Assembly: GCF_043099315.1 (NCBI RefSeq)
Contig: NZ_CP170746.1
Source: Chlorogloeopsis fritschii
GTDB lineage: Bacteria > Cyanobacteriota > Cyanobacteriia > Cyanobacteriales > Nostocaceae
Strand: one strand, 5' to 3'
DNA length: 64,000 bases
Position 1 is the stretch's first letter. Each line of letters begins with the position of its first letter. The notes beneath the pieces were generated by a model, which made no database searches, was not told where the DNA came from, and saw only the letters and a program-made list of their open reading frames with translations. A program made the position numbers and the translations under genes. Positions 17,195-25,983 of the stretch are shown here, piece after piece.

Positions 17195-17983
17195 ATGTTA
17201 TTTTTTTCTCGTCAAGCTGTTGGTACATTTTTGGCTGCCTGTCTGTGTATTTCAGGAGTAGGCTTGCTGCAATATCCACGCCTACAACACTTCATTGCTA
17301 TTAAACAAAATGCTTCCTTAGAAACTCTAGAAAAAGAGATAAATATAGAAAAAACTCGGCTCAATATACTCAAAAAAACGCCTAGTTTTGGTTATGATAA
17401 TTTAATCGCAAATTGGGTATATCTAAATTTCTTACAATACTTCGGTGATGAAGAAGGTCGTGCCAAAACAGGTTATAGCCTAAGTCCAGAATATTTTGAA
17501 GTAATTTTGAAACGCGACCCGCGATTTTTACAGGCTTATTTGGGGCTTTCTATTAGCACATCTATGTATTCTGCTATGCCAGAGCGTTCTATAGGATTGA
17601 TGGAGGAGGGTTTAAAGTCTTTATCTCCCAAGGTTCCACACAGAGCTTATTATGTATGGCGTTATAAAGGAATTGATGAATTATTATTTTTAGGTAATGC
17701 CCAAGCCTCCGAGCAATCCTTTACAGAAGCAGCAAGTTGGGCTAGTAAGTACACAGATGAAGAAAGCAAAAGAATAGCTTATTTTTCTTATAAAACTGCC
17801 GATTTTTTACATAAAAAACCTAATAGCAAATATGCTCAAATTTCTACCTGGGTAATGGTATTAAATAATCAAGTAGATGAAAAAGCTCGTAAAAGAGTGA
17901 TTAGGGAAATAGAAGCTTTAGGAGGCGAAATCATCAAAAATGATGATGGAACTATTAGAATTAAATTACCTGAAAAAGATTGA
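17195..17983 (+). CDS. Conserved hypothetical protein with N-terminal anchor and TPR-like helices
   Basis: The product has 262 residues. A hydrophobic segment at about 8-25 (VGTFLAACLCISGVGLL) is an uncleaved anchor or signal. The following coiled region (EKEINIEKTRLN) leads to a helical repeat-like body with tryptophan/tyrosine-rich helices (LIANWVYLNFLQYFGD, RAYYVWRYKGIDELLF), reminiscent of degenerate TPRs. The C-terminus ends in a small beta hairpin (GGEIIKNDDGTIRIKLPEK). I do not recognise a characterised family. It lies 97 bases after the invertase in the same direction but with no strong link to it. Confidence 0.65.
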   Translation: MLFFSRQAVGTFLAACLCISGVGLLQYPRLQHFIAIKQNASLETLEKEINIEKTRLNILKKTPSFGYDNLIANWVYLNFLQYFGDEEGRAKTGYSLSPEYFEVILKRDPRFLQAYLGLSISTSMYSAMPERSIGLMEEGLKSLSPKVPHRAYYVWRYKGIDELLFLGNAQASEQSFTEAASWASKYTDEESKRIAYFSYKTADFLHKKPNSKYAQISTWVMVLNNQVDEKARKRVIREIEALGGEIIKNDDGTIRIKLPEKD

Positions 17984-17992
17984 GTAAATAGT

Positions 17993-18135
17993 CATTGGTC
18001 ATTGGTCATTTGTTAGTAGTTAGTGGTTAGTTGTTAGTAGCTGGTTGTTCTCCTCTGCCCCTGTCCCCTGTTCCCTGTCACCTGTCTCCTTGTCCCCTTG
18101 TCTCCTACTCTCTCCCTTTCCCACTCCTAATTCCT
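17993..18135. repeat. Composite heptamer repeat, three blocks in order
   Basis: ATTGGTCATTGGTCATT units are followed by TTAGTAGTTAGTGGTTAG units, then a long C-rich block of CCCCTGTCC/CCTTGTCTCC heptamer variants. This is the reverse complement of the order seen at 8159 and 9727. It reaches to within 15 bases of the proposed start of the aminotransferase. Confidence 0.8.
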
Positions 18136-18150
18136 AGCGAGGTTACAAAT

Positions 18151-18936
18151 ATTTACTGGTACGACGGCAAATTAATTCAATCTCAAACCCTGGAATTAGC
18201 AATTGACGATCCGGGGTTACTTTATGGAGCAACGGTTTTTACAACTCTACGAGTATATGAAAACTCGCTTACTCACAGATTAACTAACTGGCAAGCACAT
18301 TACGATCGCCTAAAATCTAGCTTACAAACCTTTAGCTGGCCAATACCAGATGAAGCACGATTGCGTCAAGGTGCGAAATTAATCATGACACGCTTTCCCG
18401 TTCTCAGAATCACCATTTTCCCCGATGGACGAGAATGGATAACTGGGAGATTATTACCAAATAATTTGACGGAAAAGCAAAAATATGGTGTCAGGGCTTG
18501 TTTAACAACACCGGAATTATATCGCTCTCTACCCGGTCACAAAACAGGAAATTATCTCAGTGCTTGGTTGGCAAAAACTAACGCCGTCAAGTTAGATGCC
18601 GAAGAAGCGATTTTAGTCGATGCACAAGGAAATTGGCTAGAAACTAGTACAGGCAATCTTTGGGGTTGGCGGGATGGCTGTTGGTGGACGCCTCCCCTGA
18701 AGGTGGGAATTTTGCCAGGAATCATGCGTCATCACCTAATGAACTGGTTACAGCAAAAGCAAATTGAGGTGAAAGAAGAACCTTGGACAGCAGATTTAGT
18801 CAAGGGATTTGAAGCGATCGCTACCAGCAACAGTGTAGTTGAAATTGTTCCGATCCACACTGTCATCCAACCGACTGGACAGCTACAATATAATCCCTAC
18901 CATCATATTTTTAAGCAAATGCGGGGGTTTTTCTGA
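18151..18936 (+). CDS. Class IV aminotransferase (aminodeoxychorismate lyase/PabC-like), possible ATT start
   Basis: The conserved protein begins at YWYDGKLIQSQTLELAIDDP, the usual N-terminus of this cyanobacterial family, and then LLYGATVFTTLRVY. No ATG, GTG or TTG lies in frame near it. An ATT at 18151 is preceded by GAGG with eight bases of spacing, so ATT initiation is proposed (261 residues). The alternative TTG at 18031 would translate 40 residues of repeat DNA (Pro/Leu/Ser-rich). The PLP fold IV core and ETSTGNLWGW motif are present. PabC-type enzymes release p-aminobenzoate for folate; branched-chain or D-amino acid transaminase activity is possible. The next gene is ftsH. Confidence 0.75.
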   Translation: MYWYDGKLIQSQTLELAIDDPGLLYGATVFTTLRVYENSLTHRLTNWQAHYDRLKSSLQTFSWPIPDEARLRQGAKLIMTRFPVLRITIFPDGREWITGRLLPNNLTEKQKYGVRACLTTPELYRSLPGHKTGNYLSAWLAKTNAVKLDAEEAILVDAQGNWLETSTGNLWGWRDGCWWTPPLKVGILPGIMRHHLMNWLQQKQIEVKEEPWTADLVKGFEAIATSNSVVEIVPIHTVIQPTGQLQYNPYHHIFKQMRGFF

Positions 18937-19030
18937 GCATTACAGATGTCAAGTCTGGTATAACTTAAAATAAGTTAACATAATTCTTAAAAATGCCCTC
19001 GCACAAAAAAGTACAGGAGGACTGACCTCG

Positions 19031-20876
19031 GTGAATAATAAAAGATGGAGAAATGCGGGGCTGTACGCGCTGCTTTTTATAGTTGTCATTGCTTTAGGAA
19101 CAGCCTTTTTTGACAAGCAACCCCAAAGCAGAGAAACATGGCGATACAGTCAATTTATTCAAGAAGTTGAAAAAGGCAGAGTCGAAAAAGTCAGCCTCAG
19201 TTCCGATCGGTCTACAGCGGTTGTTACTCCCAAGTACGACCCCAACAAAAAGCTGGTGACCTTAGTTAACGATCCAGATCTAATCAATACTCTTACCAAA
19301 AATAACGTTGATATCAGTGTTTTACCGCAAACCGACGATGGTTTCTGGTTTAAGGCACTTAGCAGCTTATTTTTCCCTGTATTACTTTTGGTTGGTTTAT
19401 TTTTCTTACTGCGTCGCGCTCAAAATGGCCCCGGCAGCCAAGCTATGAACTTTGGTAAGTCCAAAGCTAGAGTGCAAATGGAGCCACAAACCCAAGTTAC
19501 CTTTGGTGATGTCGCTGGTATCGATCAAGCCAAGTTGGAACTTAACGAAGTTGTAGACTTTTTGAAAAACGCCGATCGCTTTACCGCCGTAGGAGCCAAA
19601 ATCCCCAAAGGTGTACTGCTTGTTGGCCCTCCCGGAACTGGTAAAACCTTGCTAGCTCGTGCAGTTGCAGGCGAAGCAGGTGTACCCTTCTTCTCTATCT
19701 CTGGTTCTGAGTTCGTAGAAATGTTTGTGGGTGTGGGTGCATCCCGCGTCCGCGATTTGTTCGAGCAAGCTAAAGCCAATGCTCCTTGCATCGTCTTCAT
19801 CGATGAAATTGACGCTGTAGGTCGTCAGCGTGGTGCAGGCTTGGGTGGTGGTAACGATGAGCGGGAACAAACCCTCAACCAGTTGCTCACAGAAATGGAC
19901 GGCTTTGAAGGCAACACTGGCATCATTATTATTGCCGCTACTAACCGCCCCGACGTTTTGGATGCTGCTTTGTTGCGTCCCGGTCGTTTTGACCGTCAAG
20001 TAGTCGTAGATCGCCCTGACTACTCTGGACGTGTCGAAATTCTCAAAGTTCACGCCCGTGGTAAGACATTAGCCAAGGATGTGGACTTGGAGAGAATCGC
20101 TCGCCGTACTCCTGGGTTTACTGGTGCTGATTTGTCTAACCTGCTCAATGAAGCCGCAATTCTGGCAGCACGCCGGAATTTAACCGAAATCTCGATGGAC
20201 GAAATCAACGACGCCATCGATCGCGTCTTAGCCTGCCCGGAGAAGAAAGACCGAGTCATGAGCGAAAAGCGCAAGCAGCTAGTAGCATATCACGAAGCTG
20301 GTCACGCTTTAGTTGGTGCGCTGATGCCAGACTATGACCCAGTACAAAAAATTAGCATTATTCCTCGCGGTCGTGCTGGTGGTTTAACTTGGTTTACTCC
20401 TAGCGAAGACCGGATGGATAGTGGTTTGTACAGCCGCTCTTATCTCGAAAACCAGATGGCAGTAGCATTGGGCGGTCGCATCGCTGAAGAATTAATCTTT
20501 GGTGAAGAAGAAGTAACTACTGGTGCTTCTAACGACTTACAACAAGTAGCCCGTGTTGCCAGACAGATGGTAACGCGATTTGGCATGAGTGAAACCTTAG
20601 GCCCTGTTGCCCTCGGTCGTCAGCAAGGCAATATGTTCCTCGGTCGCGATATCATGTCAGAGCGCGATTTCTCTGAGGAAACGAGCTGCTGCTATTGACG
20701 AAGAAGTCCGCAAATTAGTAGATGCAGCTTACAAACGTGCTAAACAAGTCTTGACAGATAACCGTCACGTTCTCGATCAACTCGCAGAAATGCTGGTTGA
20801 AAAGGAAACCGTGGATGCCGAGGAGTTGCAAGAACTGCTGGGAAATAATGATGTGAAGACTGCGGCATTTGCGTAA
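19031..20876 (+). pseudogene. ftsH: ATP-dependent zinc metalloprotease FtsH, interrupted by a one-base frameshift near its 3' end
   Basis: The GTG start has a strong AGGAGG upstream. Two membrane helices flank a periplasmic loop. The AAA domain follows, with Walker A GPPGTGKT, Walker B IVFIDEID and SRH ATNRPDVLD. The zinc site HEAGH and the third ligand region TGASNDLQQVA are intact. The first frame ends at 20698 after a nonsense tail. One extra A at about 20684 (ACG-A-GCT) breaks the frame; without it the product continues FSEETAAAIDEEV to the stop at 20876, giving about 614 residues, normal length. The truncated form would lack only the last C-terminal helices. It may be a sequencing error, since FtsH is a membrane quality-control protease that includes photosystem II repair in cyanobacteria. 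Confidence 0.88.
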
Positions 20877-20896
20877 TTAATCATAATTCTTAAAAG

Positions 20897-20940
20897 TCAG
20901 GACAATTCTTGGATTTTTCAAGATTGTTCTGATTTTTTTT
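20897..20940 (+). terminator. Rho-independent terminator after ftsH
   Basis: An imperfect long stem (TCAGGACAATTCTTG against CAAGATTGTTCTGA) is followed by an unbroken run of eight T. It lies 20 bases after the ftsH stop. Confidence 0.85.
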
Positions 20941-21014
20941 GCACGCAGGGGCAAAAGATCCAATCTAGTTAAAATTAAGGAAATTCTGATTTTCAGACAA
21001 TCGCCAAACTCACC

Positions 21015-21692
21015 ATGCTAGAGTACGATCCACTAGCCTGCCTACCTTCCTCAGAGGAACTGCCCGACTCTGACGATATTCCAGTGGATAACGAATTGCA
21101 AGATTTAATTCCCACTTTACTTAAAGCTGTGCTGGCAATGGCCTGGGCAGACCGGATGGATTGGTTTTTTGGGGTTGATATGGGTATTTACTATGACCCA
21201 AATCAACCTCCGATAGTACCTGATGGATTTTTGAGTTTGGGAGTAGAACGATATTTTGATGAAAATCTCCGCCGCAGTTATGTCCTCTGGGAAGAAAAGC
21301 AAGTTCCCATACTAGTGCTGGAAGTTGTATCCCAGACTTATCGCGGAGAATATACGAGTAAAAAAGAACAGTACGCAATGCTGGGGGCATTGTACTACGT
21401 CGTTTATAACCCCATGCGTAGCCGTAAGCCCCGCTTAGAAGTCTATAAGTTAGTCAACAATGAATACCAATCCTTATTAGGAAACCCTATTTGGTTACCG
21501 GAGGTAGGTTTGGCAATTGGTATGGAACAGGGAACATATCAAGGTATTACGCGAGAGTGGCTGTATTGGTATAACGAGCAAGGACAACGTTTACTTACAC
21601 CAGAAGAACGTACTCAACAAGCCGAAAAACGCGCACAAGTGATGGCAGAAAGGTTGCGATCGCTTGGTGTAGATCCTGATACTCTTGTTTAA
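21015..21692 (+). CDS. Uma2-family (DUF820) PD-(D/E)xK-fold protein
   Basis: The product has 225 residues. The Uma2 core is visible: GVDMGIYYDPNQPPIVPDGFLSL, which carries the PD motif, then PILVLEVVSQTYRGEY, which carries the E-x-V strand, then a Lys in SKKEQYAMLGALYYVVYNP. A C-terminal charged coiled coil (EERTQQAEKRAQVMAERLRSLG) is usual in cyanobacterial members. The fold is that of restriction endonucleases, and cyanobacteria hold dozens of copies. Their role is not established, although a transposon-derived origin is often proposed. It stands alone after the ftsH terminator. Confidence 0.9.
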   Translation: MLEYDPLACLPSSEELPDSDDIPVDNELQDLIPTLLKAVLAMAWADRMDWFFGVDMGIYYDPNQPPIVPDGFLSLGVERYFDENLRRSYVLWEEKQVPILVLEVVSQTYRGEYTSKKEQYAMLGALYYVVYNPMRSRKPRLEVYKLVNNEYQSLLGNPIWLPEVGLAIGMEQGTYQGITREWLYWYNEQGQRLLTPEERTQQAEKRAQVMAERLRSLGVDPDTLV

Positions 21693-21950
21693 AAACTTAT
21701 AGATTTTTTGTAATTAGAAATACATACCAATTAATTACTAAATTGCTAAAAAATTAACCTTGTAACCAAAAATTAGGATTATTTGCACTTTTTCGCAAAA
21801 TTACCCCATATACGAACCAAATAGAGATAAATACACTGATTAGCACACCCCCGTCACTTACCACGTGTTTTTTAGTTCTTGAACTTGTAAATCTTTACAA
21901 AATTAGCGCCAAGCAATATGAGCATAGTCAACCATAAGTCTGTCAAGCTC

Positions 21951-22169
21951 TTAAGCTCTAGTTTGCGGCTTTAAAAATAGCCATGCCACAAAAAATGTAG
22001 ATGCTGTAAATAATTGTGTCAGATCTAATGCAGACAAATATCCATCCGAGAAAGAAGCAATACTTCTGTCTGTAATGCCAAATAACCAAGATGAGATACC
22101 AAACAGCCAAATCCCATTTTTCAGACTTCCTAGAAATCCTTGAGAGTCTGATGATTGCTGATTATTCAT
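21951..22169 (-). CDS. Small hypothetical membrane protein
   Basis: The 72-residue frame starts with ATG preceded by GGAG at nine bases and by a second AGGA directly adjacent. It holds two short hydrophobic stretches (GIWLFGISSWLFGI and LFTASTFFVAWLFL) and ends in a basic tail. It resembles a two-helix membrane protein. No family is recognised. The ribosome-binding site and hydrophobic pattern favour a real gene. Confidence 0.4.
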   Translation of the reverse strand: MNNQQSSDSQGFLGSLKNGIWLFGISSWLFGITDRSIASFSDGYLSALDLTQLFTASTFFVAWLFLKPQTRA

Positions 22170-22954
22170 TCCTTTCTACTCCGTTGGTAAAGAAGTTGGC
22201 TCAAAATTTGCGGTTTAGGAAAAACTCATCTGTAACAGTTCTTGCTATTACGAGTATTTCAGTGCCATGTTTTTTGAGTGTATGAATTGCTTCCAGCTTC
22301 TTGATATTGTATATATATTCTATATTAATAAATATTTCATAGCCTTGACATACCTGCCTAAAGGTACATATTCACCATATAGCCATTTTATCTAGATTAT
22401 TGTCGCCTATTGTTTGGTAAAAACCTCCAGCATAGTTATTTTAAATGCGGTATTTCAAGTAATTTGTTACAAAATTGACTAATTTATTAATATTTTGTTA
22501 ACAAACTAGCGTAACAATAATTACATAGATTTTAAGTATTTTTTTTGAGAAGTGATATCAAGTTGCATAAAGTTATAGTAGAGATGAACACTAGTATGCA
22601 CAGAATATATCCAGTCAGTAATTAACCGGATTTGATTTCACACTGGGTTAACTATAAAATTCAAAGTGTTATTATCAATGCTTATTCAAAACTTCAAATT
22701 TTGTGTGTTACTACGCTAAAAAGGAAGGTCTTCAAGTCTGGAATGACAAATTATGGATGATTTTTTTGATTTCGACCTTTTTTAAGTCGCTTACTTGCCT
22801 ACGATCACCTGTAAGAATTAAATAAATATTTAGATATACAGAGTTAAAGTGGGAATAATTTAGATAGATTCTGAATTTAGTAATAAGTTTGCGAAATTTA
22901 GACAGTTTAAACTGTAGCAGCAAGATAAGGCAAAGTTATTCAAGCATAAAGCCG
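22170..22954. other. AT-rich non-coding region
   Basis: This is about 785 bases of very AT-rich sequence with stop codons in all frames. No RNA gene, repeat family or convincing promoter was recognised. It ends at the metallophosphatase start. Confidence 0.5.
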
Positions 22955-23712
22955 ATGAGCGTAATTAGGCAGCGCCGCATAGTAATTGGAGATGTGCATG
23001 GTCACTATCAAGGTTTAATGAGATTGTTGGAGGCGATCGCTCCTGCATCAGACGATCAAGTTTATTTTTTAGGAGACTTAATCGATCGCGGTCAAAAAGC
23101 TCACAGGTAGTGAATTTTGTCAAAAATAGTCCTTATCAGTGCTTGTTGGGGAATCACGAGCAGATGTTATTAAACATTTTTACCAAACGTATTCCTACCC
23201 CAACAGTGCAAGCATGGCTTTATAGTGGTGGGCAAGCCACAGTAGCTAGTTATCAAGAAGCTACTATCCCCCACGAGCATTTGGAATGGTTCAGCACTTT
23301 ACCTACACATTTAGATCTGGGAGACATTTGGTTAGTTCATGCTGGTGTAGATCCTTCAATTCCCTTAATTGAACAAACTGCCGAGCAAATGTGTTGGGTG
23401 CGAGATGAATTCCATAGTATCCAGAAGCCTTATTTTCCCGATAAGTTAATGATTATCGGTCATACTATCACCTTTACTTTGCCTGGTGTTTTGCCTGGAA
23501 AACTAGCGCAAGGACAAGGATGGATTGATATTGATACTGGTGCGTATCATCCGCGTAGTGGTTGGTTAACTGCACTCGATGTTACAAATTGCCTAGTTTA
23601 TCAAGTTAACGTCTTCAAAAACTGTGTCCGCACTCTGCCCTTAAAAGAAGTGGTAACCAATATAAAGCCAGAACAGATTCGAGTTAGCGCTCGCAACAGG
23701 TGTTTGGCGTAG
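22955..23712 (+). pseudogene. PPP-type metallophosphatase, interrupted by a one-base deletion
   Basis: Two overlapping frames (22955-23110 and 23110-23712) together encode one serine/threonine-phosphatase-like metallophosphoesterase of about 250 residues. The motifs GDVHGH, GDLIDRG, LLGNHE, the VHAGVDP segment and IGHT appear in the correct order across the break. After the DRG motif the sequence GGTCAAAAAGC lacks one base; GGTCCAAAAAGC or one more A would restore DRG(P/Q)KSSQVVNFVKNSP. The family dephosphorylates proteins or diadenosine/nucleotide substrates using two metals. The start chosen is the ATG giving MSVIRQRRIVIGD. Either a homopolymer sequencing error or a recent inactivation is possible. 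Confidence 0.8.
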
Positions 23713-23760
23713 TAATTACAGGGATGGGAGGGGACACAATTTACTCAAAACCAGGCAATG

Positions 23761-24630
23761 CTAAGACTTTAGTAATGGTCGAATATTAGCTTGATAAACA
23801 TTATTATCTAATCCATCGTTGCTGTTACTTGGTTGATTATCAACGGCACGTTTGAGAGCTGCAATGCGATCACCAGTTGCCGGGTGAGTGCTTAAAAATG
23901 TTGGCACAGAGCGCTGGCTACTGCTACTGAGCAACTTTTGCATAAAAGAAATCATTCCCGATTGAGCATAACCAGTGCGCGTTAAAGTTTTTAATCCTCT
24001 TTGATCGGCATCAAACTCCATTTGGCGGCTGCGGGGCAGGTTACGTGCCAATTGCACTCCTATTTTCACTGCTGTAGAGCGATCTAACCCAGCTGCTGTT
24101 AACAAACCTTCATCAATAGCTTTTTGCCGCATTTGTTTAATTAAGTGCTTGCCGCCAATATGCCCAATTTCATGGGCAACTACACTTGCTAGTTCCGCTT
24201 CATTCGCTGCTGCTTTGAGCAAACCTGTATGAAGATACACATAGCCTCCCAAAGTGGCAAAAGCGTTGATACTGTCACTATCAACCACTTGAAAAGTATA
24301 TTTAAGATTAGGGCGATCGCTGTTTGCTGCTAAACGCCGCCCAAGTTGTTCCACATAGCGATTAATTTCTGAATTGCGATATAGTCGAACATCACCGCTT
24401 AACAATTCTTGGTTAATTTGTTTACCAATTTCAGCTTCTTGGCGATCGGATATATTAGAAAGCTGAAGTACTTGAACTCCCCGTAAAAGTAAAGGGAACC
24501 AATCCAAAGCTTGGGAAGGCAAGGCAGTACTCAGGCAAATACTCAATGCCACCACTACTGAAACTAAAGGATAAAAATAACGACGCCGAAAAAAATTGTA
24601 ATTAAAAGATAAACTGTTCCTATTCATCAT
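23761..24630 (-). CDS. M48-family zinc metalloprotease, exported
   Basis: The product has 289 residues. A basic N-terminus and hydrophobic signal segment (PLVSVVVALSICLSTALPSQA) send it to the periplasm. The zinc site HEIGH is at 153-157, in VVAHEIGHIGGKH. The downstream FDADQRGL supplies the third ligand and the conserved Asp. The family (BepA/LoiP-like) degrades or refolds misassembled outer-membrane proteins. No TPR extension is present, so it is the short form. It converges with the metallophosphatase, 48 bases apart, and is monocistronic. Confidence 0.9.
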   Translation of the reverse strand: MMNRNSLSFNYNFFRRRYFYPLVSVVVALSICLSTALPSQALDWFPLLLRGVQVLQLSNISDRQEAEIGKQINQELLSGDVRLYRNSEINRYVEQLGRRLAANSDRPNLKYTFQVVDSDSINAFATLGGYVYLHTGLLKAAANEAELASVVAHEIGHIGGKHLIKQMRQKAIDEGLLTAAGLDRSTAVKIGVQLARNLPRSRQMEFDADQRGLKTLTRTGYAQSGMISFMQKLLSSSSQRSVPTFLSTHPATGDRIAALKRAVDNQPSNSNDGLDNNVYQANIRPLLKS

Positions 24631-24960
24631 CTATCCGGTTTGAGGGGTGTTTTAGCAGAACATGAAAGATGAGACGGATTTAGGGTTTTATAAGTTGCAT
24701 TTTTAATTAATGCCCCAGTATAAGAGTTTTACTTGGGTATACGGCTGTTTGTTCTTATTTATATTGAATATGAACTAAAAACAGCGAACGTGATAAACTG
24801 TTGCACGATCAAAAAATATAAAAGGCAGGGATGCAGGAGACTGAGTGGATCTAAGGATAAAAATGACTGAAATTTATCAATGTAGAGAACAAGACGCGCA
24901 CTTAAACTCTTGCCATACTGCCAGAATTACTTACTCTGCTCTGATTTGGAAAAACTTGTT
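24631..24960. other. Divergent promoter region between the M48 protease and DUF4330 genes
   Basis: No gene is supported. A longer frame for the next protein could begin at a TTG at 24910, but the conserved protein starts at the ATG at 24961. A strand of ribosome-binding-site-like AGGAGA occurs at about 24835 without a following frame of useful length. Confidence 0.4.
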
Positions 24961-25497
24961 ATGACTATTTTAGATTCCAAAGGTCGGTTATTCGGTAAGT
25001 TCAACATCCTCGATTTGGGTGCGGCACTGGTAATATTGCTAGTTATATTTGGTATCTTTTTCTTTCCTGGTACAACTGGTTCTGTTGCCCAAGTTGGAGT
25101 TACAACAAAACCAGTCGAGATTGATTTAATTGTGCGTGGTTTAAATGTGCGCGATCCTCAACAGTTATTCGATCAGGGGTTAACAAAAGGCGGTAAAACA
25201 AATGTTATTATCCGCAATCAACCCCACGGTACTATTAATATTAAATCTGCACGGCTATTACCCAGAACTGTCTTAGTGCCACAGCCAGATGGTTCTGTTA
25301 AAGAAATGCCAGATCCAAAGACAAACAATTTTAGTACAGATATGCTTTTGACCTTAGATGGGAGAGCGACAATCACAAATAATGGCCCGGTTATGGGTTC
25401 GAGCAAACTCAAAATTGGAGTACCAATTGAGTTGGATGGATTTAATTACAATTTCAACGCTTCTGTTATTGATATTCGGGTTAAAGATAAGTCATAG
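24961..25497 (+). CDS. DUF4330-family protein
   Basis: The product has 178 residues from the chosen ATG. The N-terminus TILDSKGRLFGKFNILDLGA, followed by the hydrophobic helix ALVILLVIFGIFFF, is the hallmark of cyanobacterial DUF4330 proteins. The rest is a beta-rich extracytoplasmic domain (VEIDLIVRGLNVRDPQQLF, TVLVPQPDGSVKEMPDPKT) ending in VIDIRVKDKS. Members are anchored in the membrane. Their function is not known, but the domain arrangement resembles accessory subunits of envelope machines. A strong terminator follows 11 bases after the stop, so the gene is transcribed alone. Confidence 0.8.
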   Translation: MTILDSKGRLFGKFNILDLGAALVILLVIFGIFFFPGTTGSVAQVGVTTKPVEIDLIVRGLNVRDPQQLFDQGLTKGGKTNVIIRNQPHGTINIKSARLLPRTVLVPQPDGSVKEMPDPKTNNFSTDMLLTLDGRATITNNGPVMGSSKLKIGVPIELDGFNYNFNASVIDIRVKDKS

Positions 25498-25507
25498 CTG
25501 ATGCGGG

Positions 25508-25548
25508 AAATAGTCCCCATCTCTGATCCAGAAATGGGGACTATTTTT
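25508..25548 (+). terminator. Strong terminator between DUF4330 gene and cutA
   Basis: A 13-base perfect stem (AAATAGTCCCCAT with ATGGGGACTATTT) is followed by a T-run. It lies between two convergent genes and could serve both, with the better T-run on the plus strand. Confidence 0.88.
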
Positions 25549-25558
25549 GAGATAATTT

Positions 25559-25885
25559 CTAACTCCCAAGTTGCTCTGAAATCCATTGACAGTAAAGCTC
25601 TGAGCCGTAAACAATAGGCAGAGCAATTATTTCTGGTACTTGATAGGAGTGAAGTTCACGAATTTTAGTTTCTAAAAGTGGAAATAATCTCAAATCAGTT
25701 TTAATGGACAACTGCCATTCTTGCTCATTGTGTAGTTTTTTCTGCCAACGATAAATAGATTGGATCGGAAAAAAGTTTACACAAGCAGCAAGTTTAGCTT
25801 CTACAAGAGCAGAAGCGATCGCCTCCGCTTCTTCTTTTGAGGCAGTTGTTACCAACACTACACCATAGGCAGTAGAGTTAGCCAT
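25559..25885 (-). CDS. cutA: CutA1 divalent-cation tolerance protein
   Basis: The product has 108 residues from the ATG at 25885; an upstream ATG at 25918 would add eleven non-conserved residues. The AGGAG lies very close to the chosen start. CutA1 features are GVVLVTTASKEEAEAIA, LAACVNFFPIQSIYRWQKKL, QLSIKT and ELHSYQVPEIIALPI. The family forms very stable trimers with a ferredoxin-like fold that resembles PII. Links to metal tolerance come mainly from E. coli; the role in cyanobacteria is unsettled. Confidence 0.93.
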   Translation of the reverse strand: MANSTAYGVVLVTTASKEEAEAIASALVEAKLAACVNFFPIQSIYRWQKKLHNEQEWQLSIKTDLRLFPLLETKIRELHSYQVPEIIALPIVYGSELYCQWISEQLGS

Positions 25886-25983
25886 AGCTCCTATTATTTG
25901 GAATTTTGAATGAGTCAATAGCTCATAGCCAATCTATTTACTTATTGACTGTTAACTATTGACTGTTGTACAAACGTACTGAA

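Noticed and set aside
8159..18135. Heptamer arrays considered as CRISPR
   Set aside because: Units are seven bases long with no constant 24-37-base repeat, no unique spacers and no cas genes.
20600..20700. Programmed ribosomal frameshifting in ftsH
   Set aside because: There is no slippery heptamer or downstream pseudoknot, and the change is a plain extra base; error or mutation is simpler.
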